This document shows positions 1 through 8,443 of a stretch of DNA of 64,000 bases, one piece after another. Every line of letters starts with the position of its first letter. The first letter of the stretch is position 1. The notes below the pieces were generated by a model. That model did no database searches. It saw nothing but the letters and a program-made list of their open reading frames with translations, and was not told where the DNA came from. The DNA comes from Sphingobium sp. WTD-1. GTDB lineage: Bacteria; Pseudomonadota; Alphaproteobacteria; Sphingomonadales; Sphingomonadaceae. Made by a program: the position numbers and the translations under genes. The stretch covers positions 3,534,001 to 3,598,000 of the forward strand of contig NZ_CP119127.1 in NCBI RefSeq assembly GCF_030128825.1. Direction: 5' to 3'.

Positions 1-126
1 CGCGAGGAAGCGGCCACCGATGCCGCGGTCAAGCTGATCGAGGCACAGGCGCGTATCGCCGCGGCCCAGGCCGAAATGGCCGCGGCAACGGCCGATGACC
101 GGGCGCTCGGGCTGGATCGCAGCTAG
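1..126 (+). CDS. 3' end of an unidentified gene
   Basis: An open frame entering at base 1 runs to a TAG at 124-126 and gives 41 residues. They are rich in Ala, Glu, Gln and Asp in a strongly helical pattern, which suggests a coiled-coil or adaptor-like C-terminus. No conserved motif is visible, so no function is proposed. The gene lies upstream of, and in the same direction as, the LysR-type regulator. Confidence 0.6.
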   Translation, partial: REEAATDAAVKLIEAQARIAAAQAEMAAATADDRALGLDRS

Positions 127-248
127 AGAGCGTCGGCCCTCGCCGCTAATTGCTTGCATTTGATAGATCGCTTCACAGATGGCGCGACGTCACTGGCGAA
201 ACAGGCTATGTTTCACGCGCTTTCCGGTCGCTCGATCACAGGTGAGGC

Positions 249-1154
249 ATGGACAATCGCGCAGGCGAGATGATGGTGTTCGTTCGGGTCGTCGAAGCGG
301 GCAGCTTTTCCGAAGCGGCGCGGCTGATGCTGATGACGCCCTCGACCGTGTCCAAGCTGATCGCCCGGCTGGAAGCGCGGCTGGGCGTACGCCTGATCGA
401 ACGATCAACCCGGCGACTGGCGCTGACCGGCGAAGGCCAGTTTTATTATGAACGCAGCCAGGCGATGCTCGCCCAGATCGACGAGACCGAACAGCAGATC
501 GCACAGGGCGGCGCGGAAGCCGAAGGCCTGGTCCGTGTCACCTCGTCCGTGACCTTCGGCACCACCGCGCTCGAACCGATCCTGCCGGCCTTTTTCGAGG
601 CCTATCCTCGGATCATCGTGGATCTGTCGCTGTCGGACGAGGTGGTCGATCTGTATCTCGACCGCACGGACGTCGCGATCCGCGTCGGCAAGTTGCAGGA
701 TTCCATCCTGATGGCGCGCCGGATTGGCGAGACGCGCCGCCGGATCGTCGCTTCGCCCGCCTATCTCGCTCGGTACGGCACGCCGCGTACGCCGGAGGAA
801 CTGGTCGGCCATAACTGCCTTGGCTTCAATTTTCGACGCGCCATGCCGGTCTGGCCGATGCGCGAGGGCGGCCGGATCGTGGAGCGGATGCTGAGCGGGT
901 CGCTGCTGGCCAATAATGGCGAGACACTGCGACGGATGGCGCTTGCGGGCGTCGGCATCGTGCGGACGGCCGACTATCATCTGCGCGGGGCGATCGCGCG
1001 CGGCGAACTGGTGGAACTGCTGATCGACAGCGAGATTGGCGAGGTGGACGATATCCATGCCCTGTTTCGCGGGGCGCAATTCCTGCCCGCGCGGGTCCGG
1101 GCCTTTCTCGATTTTACCGTGCCACGGATGCAGGCCTTTCTGACCGAGGGATGA
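249..1154 (+). CDS. LysR family transcriptional regulator
   Basis: This 301-residue protein has the length and layout of LysR-type regulators. An N-terminal winged helix-turn-helix covers about residues 1-60 (AGSFSEAARLMLMTPSTVSK then LEARLGVRLIER), followed by a periplasmic-binding-protein-like effector domain. It resembles the CrgA/DsdC-like branch, which often controls adjacent oxidoreductase genes. It converges on the leftward oxidoreductase genes that follow, which are its likely but unproven targets. The ATG at 249 directly begins the conserved N-terminus. Confidence 0.9.
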   Translation: MDNRAGEMMVFVRVVEAGSFSEAARLMLMTPSTVSKLIARLEARLGVRLIERSTRRLALTGEGQFYYERSQAMLAQIDETEQQIAQGGAEAEGLVRVTSSVTFGTTALEPILPAFFEAYPRIIVDLSLSDEVVDLYLDRTDVAIRVGKLQDSILMARRIGETRRRIVASPAYLARYGTPRTPEELVGHNCLGFNFRRAMPVWPMREGGRIVERMLSGSLLANNGETLRRMALAGVGIVRTADYHLRGAIARGELVELLIDSEIGEVDDIHALFRGAQFLPARVRAFLDFTVPRMQAFLTEG

Positions 1155-1160
1155 GGTGGC

Positions 1161-1178
1161 CGGGCGATTGACCGCCCG
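1161..1178. terminator. Hairpin between convergent genes
   Basis: CGGGCG, a 6-nt loop and CGCCCG form a perfect 6-bp stem just after the LysR stop and before the stop of the convergent gene. There is no T-run, so this is only a possible bidirectional terminator. Confidence 0.3.
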
Positions 1179-1192
1179 ACCGCGCCGATCGT

Positions 1193-1624
1193 TCAGTGGG
1201 CACCGTGCCCCAATATCGCCATGCGCATCACCTCGACCCCGCCCTCTGCCAGTTCGGGCAGCCTGTCGAACCAGGCCTGGACATAGGGCATGGCGTTATG
1301 CGCCTCGAAATCGGCCTGGGTCTCGAACACTTCATAGAAGATGAAATGGCCCGGTTTGGCGCGATCCTCCTGCAGGAAATAGACGAAATTCTTGGGATCG
1401 CTGCGGACCAGTTCCACCAGCGGCAGCGTTGCCGCGCGCAATGCGTCTTCCTTGCCGGGTTTCGCCCGCACCTGGGCCACGATCGACCAGGCGCCATCTG
1501 GAATGCGGTTATAGCGGACCGTGTCGGCGACAGGCGCTGGCGTTGGTGCCTGGGCAAGTGCCGGACCCGTCGCGGCCAGCGACAGCAACATGGGCGACAG
1601 TCCGATGAGAATGTTGCGCATCAT
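1193..1624 (-). CDS. Exported antibiotic-biosynthesis-monooxygenase (ABM) fold protein
   Basis: The product is 143 residues long. It has a hydrophobic signal peptide (MRNILIGLSPMLLSLAATG, cleavage near ALAQA) and then a single dimeric alpha/beta-barrel ABM domain (YSIVAQVRAKPGKEDALR-like start, FYEVFETQADFEAH, AWFDRLPEL). Proteins of this fold oxidise quinols or degrade small aromatics without cofactors, and many are annotated as putative quinol monooxygenases. The start at 1624 (or 1621) was chosen because AAGGA precedes it; the frame stays open upstream without coding character. It lies downstream of the VOC protein gene and probably shares its transcript. Confidence 0.8.
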   Translation of the reverse strand: MMRNILIGLSPMLLSLAATGPALAQAPTPAPVADTVRYNRIPDGAWSIVAQVRAKPGKEDALRAATLPLVELVRSDPKNFVYFLQEDRAKPGHFIFYEVFETQADFEAHNAMPYVQAWFDRLPELAEGGVEVMRMAILGHGAH

Positions 1625-1657
1625 GCGTTCCTTTGCTTGGCATGTGGGAAAGGTAAC

Positions 1658-1679
1658 CGGGGCGGGCAACGCCGCCCCG
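1658..1679 (-). terminator. Stem-loop between VOC and ABM genes
   Basis: CGGGGCGG, a 6-nt loop and CCGCCCCG form a perfect 8-bp GC stem in the short gap after the VOC gene. The following sequence on the minus strand is only weakly T-rich, so it could be a terminator, an attenuator or an mRNA-processing hairpin. Confidence 0.4.
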
Positions 1680-1686
1680 CTTGGGT

Positions 1687-2538
1687 TCAAAGCCCGGCAC
1701 GGGCCTTCTGGCGGCTGGCCAGCGTGTTGGCGAAGCGCTGTTTCACCGGCCCCAGCGCCTTCACGAATTCGAGCTGCTCGCCCTCCGGCCCCTTGCAATA
1801 GATCAGCTCCCATCCGTCCGACGGGGCGACCGTCACCTTGTTGGTGTTGCTGCTCTGGGGCGCGGCCTTACGCTCGGCCTCGCTGCGCACGCGGATAATG
1901 CGATTTGCGCGGACCTGCGTCATGCCGCGCCGGGCGGACTCCGCTTCTAGGTCGGTGATGAACTGGTTGAAGTCGACATCATCGCGCACATAGAAACAGA
2001 TGTGCATCATCCGGGGGAAGGCCGGGCTCATATGCTGCACCGGTTCGGCAAAGGCCTTCGGTCCGCCCATTGGCTGGTCGGCATCGCGATATTGCAGCAA
2101 CTCGATCACGACATTGTCGAACTGGATGAAGCGGACATCGAGCCGCTGCGCCCCGCCGCGCAGGTCCGGCACGCCAATGGTGCGCGGATTGACGCCCTGT
2201 TCATTGGCGGCGATTTCCTGATCGGCCAGCAAGGTATTCTGGACCGCATCACCCGAAAAATCGCCATGGCGGAATACCTCGGTACCGCCCAGCACCTGGG
2301 TATAGAATTCATACGCCCGCTCCATATTCTGGACCGTTAGCCCGAAATGCTGCACGCCCTGAAGACGGGCGCCCAACGATGCCCGGCTGGACGTCGCGGG
2401 CGATGATGCGCCGCTGCTCTGGGCCTGGGCCGGTGGAGCAAAAGGGGCACCGGCGGCGCCGGCGAGGATCGCGGCGCCGGCCGCGTGCAGGATGTCGCGA
2501 CGCCCAAGGGCCGTCGCATCCTTGTTCACTTCGATCAT
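1687..2538 (-). CDS. Tat-exported VOC (glyoxalase/dioxygenase-fold) protein
   Basis: The 283-residue product starts with a twin-arginine-like signal (LGRRDILHAAGAA, hydrophobic stretch, AQA). It continues into a vicinal-oxygen-chelate domain (GVQHFGLTVQNMERAYEFYT, HICFYVRDDVD, ending ELIYCKGPEGEQLEFV). VOC proteins bind a metal and act on vicinal oxygen substrates (lyases, dioxygenases, epimerases); the substrate cannot be told here. The ATG at 2538 was chosen over 2559 because AGGAGGG sits 8 nt upstream. Its neighbours (ABM protein, aldo/keto reductase, TonB receptor) suggest periplasmic catabolism of an imported compound. Confidence 0.8.
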   Translation of the reverse strand: MIEVNKDATALGRRDILHAAGAAILAGAAGAPFAPPAQAQSSGASSPATSSRASLGARLQGVQHFGLTVQNMERAYEFYTQVLGGTEVFRHGDFSGDAVQNTLLADQEIAANEQGVNPRTIGVPDLRGGAQRLDVRFIQFDNVVIELLQYRDADQPMGGPKAFAEPVQHMSPAFPRMMHICFYVRDDVDFNQFITDLEAESARRGMTQVRANRIIRVRSEAERKAAPQSSNTNKVTVAPSDGWELIYCKGPEGEQLEFVKALGPVKQRFANTLASRQKARAGL

Positions 2539-2639
2539 GGTCAATTCCCTCCTGTTCATAGGCGCCGGACAATGGCGCGGGGTGCGCCCCGACCCGCACG
2601 CAGCCTGGTCGGGGACGCGTATCAGGCCGACCGTGCAGG

Positions 2640-3653
2640 TCAGTCCGTGATGGGCAGCGCAGCGGCCGGATTGACGAGGCCGGCAGTTCGCAGCGCGCGC
2701 CAGAATCCGGCGGGCACGACTTCATTGAGCGCGGCACGATCCTCGGCGATCCGCTTGGGCTGGCTGGCGCCGGGGATCACGGCGGCGACCGCCGGATTGG
2801 CAAGGGCAAATTGCAGGCCCGCCGCCTTCATGCTGATGCCGTGCTGGTCGGCCAGCGTCTCGATGCGGGCGACCTTGTCCAGGATCGCCGGGGTCGCGGG
2901 GGCATATTCGAAATTGGGACCGCCCACCAACGCGCCTGAACTATAGGGGCCGCCGACCACGATACCCAGGCCCTTCTCGGCAACCATCGGCATCACGCGC
3001 TGGAGCGCGCGATCATGGTCGAGCAGCGTATAGCGCCCCGCCAGCAGGAAACCGTCCGGCCGGGGTTCGTCCAGCGCCAGCAGCAGTTCGATCGGCTCGA
3101 CCCGGTTCACGCCCAGGCCCCAGGCCTTGATCACCCCTTCGTCCCGCATCCGGTCGAGCGCGCGGAAGGCACCGCGCCGGGCGGTCTCGAACATGGCCAG
3201 CCATTCGTCGCCATAGAAATCCTGCGCGATGTCATGCACCCAGGCGATGTCGATATGGTCGGTCTTCAGCCGCTTCAGACTGTCCTCGATCGAGCGATAG
3301 GTCGCGTCCTCGGAATAATCGTTCACGATCCTGTTGGGGCGGCCATATTTGAAGACCTCGCCCTTTTCGCCCAGGTCGCGGGCGCTCACATCCTCGACCT
3401 CGTCCAGGATCAGTCGGCCGACCTTGGTGCTGATGACATAATCGGCGCGCGGCTTGTCCTTCAGCGCCTCGCCCATGCGGATCTCGGCCAGGCCCGCGCC
3501 ATAGAAGGGCGCATTGTCGAAATAGCGGACGCCATCGTCCCATGCCGCCTCGACCGTCGCGCGCGCTTCCGCTTCGGGAATGTCGCGGAACATGTTACCA
3601 AGCGGTGCTGCGCCAAAGCCGAATTTCCCCGGCAGAATATCCTTGAGGGCCAT
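2640..3653 (-). CDS. Aldo/keto reductase
   Basis: The product is 337 residues. It has the AKR TIM-barrel signatures: catalytic Asp and Tyr in YFDNAPFYGAG, Lys in VISTKVGRL and His in DIAWVHDI, the full D-Y-K-H tetrad. C-terminal NADP-binding residues (VIPGASQPKRIAED) are present. The closest subfamily by eye is the D-threo-aldose/L-fucose dehydrogenase group, which oxidises sugars with NAD(P). It is first in the leftward set, divergent from the TonB-dependent receptor, so uptake and oxidation of one substrate is plausible. The ATG at 3653 is preceded by a weak GAAAGG. Confidence 0.87.
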   Translation of the reverse strand: MALKDILPGKFGFGAAPLGNMFRDIPEAEARATVEAAWDDGVRYFDNAPFYGAGLAEIRMGEALKDKPRADYVISTKVGRLILDEVEDVSARDLGEKGEVFKYGRPNRIVNDYSEDATYRSIEDSLKRLKTDHIDIAWVHDIAQDFYGDEWLAMFETARRGAFRALDRMRDEGVIKAWGLGVNRVEPIELLLALDEPRPDGFLLAGRYTLLDHDRALQRVMPMVAEKGLGIVVGGPYSSGALVGGPNFEYAPATPAILDKVARIETLADQHGISMKAAGLQFALANPAVAAVIPGASQPKRIAEDRAALNEVVPAGFWRALRTAGLVNPAAALPITD

Positions 3654-4101
3654 GGTCTCAACCTTTCAATTCCGTCCCGGACCCAATGTCCGGCGTCGGA
3701 CTTGGAATAAGCGCAGACGGCACACGGCAGTAGCCAGGCGGCGATCCCAGAACTTTGGAAACGGGTTCACAAACCGACCCGGCATCGGCCGCATCTGCGA
3801 GAAATTGTCGAAAAAGATCAGACCCACGCCCTGTACCAGAGTTTATGCCGAACGACTATGCGGGCGATGCATAAGGTCTGTTCCCCAGGACATTTCGAGG
3901 TCGGCAGTCGGACATGGCAACCATGTCAGCGCTCGCTTCTCAGGAGCCGCTCATTCGAGCAAATTCTGCTTCCCATGTCCGGACGCCACGACGCGCACCT
4001 TGATCCGCACGCTTTCCTTGCACCGTCCCAGAACCGCAACTGGACTGTCATGCGTGCTTCATACTCCTCTCCTACCCGAGCGCCGAAAGGGGAGAAATAT
4101 C
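3654..4101. promoter_or_regulatory. Divergent intergenic region, AKR / TonB receptor
   Basis: These 448 bases lie between two outward-facing starts and contain no convincing gene. The last 20 bases carry the ribosome-binding site of the receptor (AAAGGGGAGAAAT). Both promoters must lie here, but no clear -35/-10 pair or operator could be assigned. Confidence 0.4.
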
Positions 4102-4929
4102 ATGCACTTCCGTTCTCTTGCTCTGGCCGCAATCAGCCTGCCCGTTTTCGCTACGGCAACCGCCCATGCCGAAACGCCCGATGCCGCCCCGGCCGATTCG
4201 ATCATCGTCACCGCGCAGTTGCGTGAACAGGATCCGATCGACGTGCCGATGGCGCTGAGCGTCGTCGGCAATGAACAGATGGACCGTATGGGCCTTTATG
4301 AGTTCGACGCGCTGTCGCGCTTCGTGCCGGGTTTCGAAGTCCAGAACCAGTCGCCCAACAATCCCGGCTTCGTGATGCGCGGCATCACGTCGGACAGCGG
4401 CACCGCCAGCAACGAGCCGCGCGTGTCTGTCTATCAGGACGGCGTCTCCATCTCCAAGTCGCGCGGCTCCTATGTCGAGCTGTTCGATATCGAGCGGGTC
4501 GAGATCGCCAAGGGGCCGCAATCGACCCTCTATGGTCGCGGCGCGCTGATCGGCGCGGTCAACATCATCCAGAACAAGGCGCAGCTCGACAATGTCGAAG
4601 CAGCGGGCCGGGTCTCCTATGGCAATTATAATAGCTGGCTGACCGAGGGCATGGTCAATGCGCCGATCGGCGAAGGCATGGCGATCCGCCTGGCCGGCCG
4701 CATCCGCAAGCGCGACGGCTATACCGAAAACCTGCTGGGCGGCGCCGACTTCAACTCGGCCGACACCAAGGCGGTGCGCGGCAGCTTCCATGGCGAGAAG
4801 GGCGATTTGAGCTTCGACCTGATCGGCAATTATCAGAAGGACACGCCAAGCGGCACCGGCTTCAAGTCGATCGCCTATAATCCGATATCATGGAATTTGA
4901 CGCAGACGTCGCTAGGGTTGGCATCATGA
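4102..4929 (+). pseudogene. TonB-dependent receptor, 3'-truncated
   Basis: The frame starts at ATG 4102 behind GGGGAG and encodes a signal peptide (ending AHAE), a TonB-box-like DSIIVTAQ, the complete plug domain (VSVYQDGVSISKSRG, ERVEIAKGPQSTLYGRGA, GAVNIIQNKA) and the first beta strands. Full-length family members have roughly 700-900 residues; this one stops after 275. Receptor-like sequence continues to about GFKSIAYNP (4884). The remaining 14 codons look random and run into the TetR gene start. The barrel is missing, so the product cannot work as an outer-membrane transporter. A deletion or insertion junction near 4884 is inferred. Confidence 0.85.
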
Positions 4930-5594
4930 AGCAACAAACGCCGAAGGGTCGCGATATTCCGCTTCCACCGCGCAACCCAAAAGGCGGCCGGCCGACGCAG
5001 GAGGTCGCTGCGCAACTTGGCGCCCATATTCTTGATGTGGCGCTCGAGGAGTTCATCAACCGTGGCGCTGACGGCGCGAGCATGGAATCCATCGCCGCCA
5101 GCGCCAACGTCTCCAAGCGCACTCTCTATTCGCGCTTTGGCTCCAAGACAGAACTTTTGCGCGCGGCTGTAGAGCACGGCTTGTGCCGCCATCTCCGACC
5201 GATCGCCTCCACGATCCCGAAGGGGCTACTTCGCGACCGGCTGTTGTTTGTCGGCAGGAAGATGCTTGATTTGTCGCTGAAGCGGGAGGTGATCGGCCTG
5301 GAAGCACTGATCCTCTGGCTGTTGGACCATGAATCTTCTCCAACGGCTGCACCAACGCTTGGTGCGTCCGAAGGCATCAGAATTGTTCGATCGATCCTGG
5401 AAAGCTCTGAGTGGAACCACAGCATGGACGAGGACGCGCTGCAGTTCTTTGCGCGCCATATATTCGACACACTCGTTATGGTACCCCGCCACCTTATCCT
5501 CGTCCGGCGCGAGTTTCCAAATACACCCACTGCCAAGCGCGCATACCTTACTCAGGCGCTCGACATCCTGCTCTGGAAACGAGACACCACCTGA
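4926..5594 (+). CDS. TetR family transcriptional regulator
   Basis: The 222-residue product has an N-terminal HTH (GGRPTQEVAAQLGAHILDVA, then ASANVSKRTLYSRFGSKTEL) typical of TetR repressors, and a TetR-type ligand domain (LEALILWLLDHE, ARHIFDTLVMVPRHLIL). The ATG at 4926 was preferred to 4890 because the upstream 12 codons cross the rearrangement junction and AGGG lies 8-10 nt before it. The last base pairs of the truncated receptor frame overlap its start codon. It converges on the leftward PHB genes, with 20 nt separating the stops. The ligand and targets are unknown. Confidence 0.85.
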   Translation: MKQQTPKGRDIPLPPRNPKGGRPTQEVAAQLGAHILDVALEEFINRGADGASMESIAASANVSKRTLYSRFGSKTELLRAAVEHGLCRHLRPIASTIPKGLLRDRLLFVGRKMLDLSLKREVIGLEALILWLLDHESSPTAAPTLGASEGIRIVRSILESSEWNHSMDEDALQFFARHIFDTLVMVPRHLILVRREFPNTPTAKRAYLTQALDILLWKRDTT

Positions 5595-5614
5595 TCGGAC
5601 TGGCAAGCGGGACG

Positions 5615-6397
5615 TCACGGGAGGAAGTTCTCGCCTAAATATAGGCGCCTGACTTCAGGATCACGCAGCACGGCCTGCGGAACACCCTCGAAGAGAACCT
5701 TGCCCTCATGGATGACATAAGCACGGTCGATCAGTTCGAGCATTTCATGGACGTTGTGGTCGGTGATCAGGACCCCGACATCGCGATGCTTGAGGTCGCG
5801 CACCATGAGTTTGATATCGACGATCGACAGCGGGTCGATGCCGGCGAACGGTTCATCAAGCGACATGATCGCGGGTCCGGCCGCCATCGCCGGGGCGATC
5901 TCGCAGCGCCGACGCTCGCCGCCCGACAGCGCCATGGCAGGGGTGTCGCGAACATGGACAATGTTGAACTCGGCCAGAAGCTGTTCGAGATTCTCGTGGG
6001 CAGAGGCGCCATCTTCGGTAGTCGCCTCCAGCACCGCCATGATGTTCTGCGCCACGGTCATGCCCCGGAAGATCGATGCTTCCTGAGGAAGATATCCAAG
6101 CCCCCGCCGCGCACGGCGATCCATCGTCATGGCGGTTATATCTTCCCCGTTCAGCAGCACGCTGCCCGCGTCGATCGGCGTCAGACCGACAATGGCGTAG
6201 AAGCACACGGTCTTGCCAGCGCCATTGGGGCCCAGGAGGCCGACGATCTCGCCAGCACCCACCGTCAGCGAAATGCCCTGGATGACCTTGCGTTTGCCAT
6301 AGGACTTCTCGATGCCAACGATGGCCAGGCGTTGATGCGCGGAGGGACCGGCGCCTGGATTATCCATCGCGCCGGACACCTGCGCCGACATTGTCAT
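5615..6397 (-). CDS. lptB: LptB-like ABC transporter ATP-binding protein
   Basis: The 260-residue protein matches the LPS-export ATPase LptB through most of its length: Walker A GPNGAGKT, Q-loop YLPQEASIFRGMTV, signature LSGGERRR, Walker B IMSLDEPFAGIDP and switch ITDHNVHEML. LptB powers movement of lipopolysaccharide from the inner membrane through the Lpt bridge. An oddity is EIAPAMAAGP directly after the signature, where the family has EIARALA. It is last in the SDR-phaB-phaA-lptB run, away from other lpt genes, so it may be an accessory paralogue. The start is uncertain (6397, 6391 or 6367). Confidence 0.8.
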   Translation of the reverse strand: MTMSAQVSGAMDNPGAGPSAHQRLAIVGIEKSYGKRKVIQGISLTVGAGEIVGLLGPNGAGKTVCFYAIVGLTPIDAGSVLLNGEDITAMTMDRRARRGLGYLPQEASIFRGMTVAQNIMAVLEATTEDGASAHENLEQLLAEFNIVHVRDTPAMALSGGERRRCEIAPAMAAGPAIMSLDEPFAGIDPLSIVDIKLMVRDLKHRDVGVLITDHNVHEMLELIDRAYVIHEGKVLFEGVPQAVLRDPEVRRLYLGENFLP

Positions 6398-6417
6398 CGC
6401 ATGCGAATCGGCGTAGT

Positions 6418-7602
6418 TCAGGACACGCTCTCGAGGAGAAGCGCAACCCCCTGCCCGCCGCCGATGCAGAGCGTCACCAGGCCACGCTTCAGTCCGTCGC
6501 GACGCATCGACTGCAGCAGGCGCGTCGTCAGCACCGTGCCCGTCGCGCCGATCGGATGGCCATGGGCGATGGCGCCGCCTTCGACATTGACGATGTCCTC
6601 GGGGAGGCCAAGTTCCCGGGTGACGGCGATCGCAATGGCCGCAAACGCCTCATTGATCTCGACCCGCTCGAGATCGGCCACCGCCCAACCCGCACGATCG
6701 AGCGCCTGACGGACAGCCGGCACCGGGCCAAGGCCGAACATCCCAGGTTCGACAGCGCCGACACCAAAGGCGACCAGACGCCCGAGCGGCGTGACCCCAT
6801 GCTGCTGCGCCCATTGCTCGCTGGCGACGACCATCGCCGCCGCGCCGCTGTTGAGACCGGGCGCATTACCCGCGGTAATGCTGCCTTCAGGGCGGAAGGC
6901 CGGTTTCAGCCGTGCGAGGCTCTCCAACGTCGTGTCCGCGCGGTTCTGCTCGTCGCGCGCGAAGATCGTCGGTCCTTTGCGACCAGCTATCTCCACCGCC
7001 ACAATCTCGGCGTCGAATTTACCTTCGGCCTGGGCAACGCTAAAGCGCTGCTGGGACCGCATCGCCCAGGCATCCTGCGCCTCGCGCGTGATCTGGAACC
7101 TGTCGACAAGATCTTCGGTGACCCAGCCGGAATGCTGGTTGCAGAAGGCGTCGTTGAGACCGTCGTGTAGCATCGCGTCATGGAGCTTGCCATCGCCCAT
7201 GCGGTAGCCCCAGCGGCCCTTCTCGATCAGGTAGGGCGCCTGGTCCATATTCTCCATCCCGCCGGCAATCGCAGCACTGGACAGCCCGAGCATGATTTCC
7301 TGCGCGGCAGTCGCGATGGCCTGGGCGCCCGAGCCGCAGACCCGGTTGACGGTCATCGCCGGCACATTGTCCGGAATGCCGGCACCGATGGCCGCCTGCC
7401 TAGCCGGGTTCATCTTTGCGCCAGCTTGCACGACCTGTCCCAGAACGACAGTATCGATGGTGTCACCGCCCACGCCCGCGCGTGCCAGTGTCTCGCGAAC
7501 GGCTATGCTCCCAAGGGCAGGCGCAGCCATATCCTTAAGGGTGCCACCATAGGCGCCGATCGCGGTACGGACCGGCGCACAAAGAACGATATTGGATGCC
7601 AT
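6418..7602 (-). CDS. phaA: Acetyl-CoA acetyltransferase (beta-ketothiolase)
   Basis: At 394 residues this has the usual length of biosynthetic thiolases. The catalytic residues are all present: nucleophile Cys89 in NRVCGSG, His349 in AHGHPIGATG and Cys379 in LCIGGGQG. It condenses two acetyl-CoA to acetoacetyl-CoA, the first step of polyhydroxybutyrate synthesis. It directly follows the reductase phaB (27 nt gap) in the same direction and faces away from phaC, so its PHB role is strongly supported by context. Confidence 0.93.
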   Translation of the reverse strand: MASNIVLCAPVRTAIGAYGGTLKDMAAPALGSIAVRETLARAGVGGDTIDTVVLGQVVQAGAKMNPARQAAIGAGIPDNVPAMTVNRVCGSGAQAIATAAQEIMLGLSSAAIAGGMENMDQAPYLIEKGRWGYRMGDGKLHDAMLHDGLNDAFCNQHSGWVTEDLVDRFQITREAQDAWAMRSQQRFSVAQAEGKFDAEIVAVEIAGRKGPTIFARDEQNRADTTLESLARLKPAFRPEGSITAGNAPGLNSGAAAMVVASEQWAQQHGVTPLGRLVAFGVGAVEPGMFGLGPVPAVRQALDRAGWAVADLERVEINEAFAAIAIAVTRELGLPEDIVNVEGGAIAHGHPIGATGTVLTTRLLQSMRRDGLKRGLVTLCIGGGQGVALLLESVS

Positions 7603-7629
7603 GATTAGTGTCCTTCCAGTGCAGGCCGT

Positions 7630-8352
7630 TCAGGCCATATATTTGCCGCCATTGATCGAAAGGGTGGCGCCGGTGATGAACCCCGCCTCGTCCGCCACCA
7701 GGTAGAGAACCCCGCGCGCGATCTCCTCGGGATGGCCGAGCCGACCGATCGGCACGCCCGAGAGAATGCCCTGCATTGCCTGCTCGGGCACTGCGGCGAC
7801 CATTTCGGTATCGGTATAGCCTGGCGCGATCGCGTTGACCGTGATGTTTCGCGCGGCGCCCTCAAGCGCCAGCGCCTTGGAGAAGCCGATAACGCCGGCC
7901 TTGGCTGCGGCATAGTTGGTCTGTCCAAACTGTCCGGAGAGACCGTTGACCGAGCTGATGTTGACGATACGGCCAAAGCGGCGCTCGCGCATCCCCTCGA
8001 TAACTGCCCGGCACATGTTGAAACAGCCACTCAGGTCGACATCGATGACGCTGCGCCATTGTTCCTCGGTCATCTTGTGCAGCGTGCCGTCGCGGGTGAT
8101 ACCGGCATTGTTGATGAGCACATCGACCGGACCGAAATCGGCGACGACCTGCGCGACACCGGCCTGGCTGGCGGCGAAGTCGGCAACGTTCCAGCTGTAG
8201 ACAGGGATACCGGTTTCTTTTGAAAAGGCTTTCGCCTCTTCGTCATTGCCGAAATAATTGGCGGCGACGGTAAAACCCGACTTTTGAAGCAGCGTCGATG
8301 TAGCGGCGCCGATGCCGCTGACGCCACCGGTGACAAGAGCGATGCGAGACAT
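7630..8352 (-). CDS. phaB: Acetoacetyl-CoA reductase (SDR)
   Basis: The 240-residue classical short-chain dehydrogenase has the nucleotide-binding motif TGGVSGIG, the INNAGITRDGT element characteristic of PhaB/FabG, the catalytic Ser in VNISSVNG, Tyr/Lys in NYAAAKAG and a C-terminal INGGKYMA. PhaB reduces acetoacetyl-CoA to (R)-3-hydroxybutyryl-CoA with NADPH. Position directly upstream of phaA and opposite phaC supports PhaB rather than FabG. Confidence 0.92.
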   Translation of the reverse strand: MSRIALVTGGVSGIGAATSTLLQKSGFTVAANYFGNDEEAKAFSKETGIPVYSWNVADFAASQAGVAQVVADFGPVDVLINNAGITRDGTLHKMTEEQWRSVIDVDLSGCFNMCRAVIEGMRERRFGRIVNISSVNGLSGQFGQTNYAAAKAGVIGFSKALALEGAARNITVNAIAPGYTDTEMVAAVPEQAMQGILSGVPIGRLGHPEEIARGVLYLVADEAGFITGATLSINGGKYMA

Positions 8353-8443
8353 GAGTATTCCTTTCTGACATCAGAATTCGTTCTGAGCGAAAACGCGCGC
8401 GGGCGCGGTCTTGGGCGCGCCGCCACCCGATCAGGCGAAGACC

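Noticed and set aside
3580..4101. Upstream extension of the TonB receptor frame
   Set aside because: It lacks coding character and runs over the divergent AKR start; the signal peptide and ribosome-binding site place the start at 4102.
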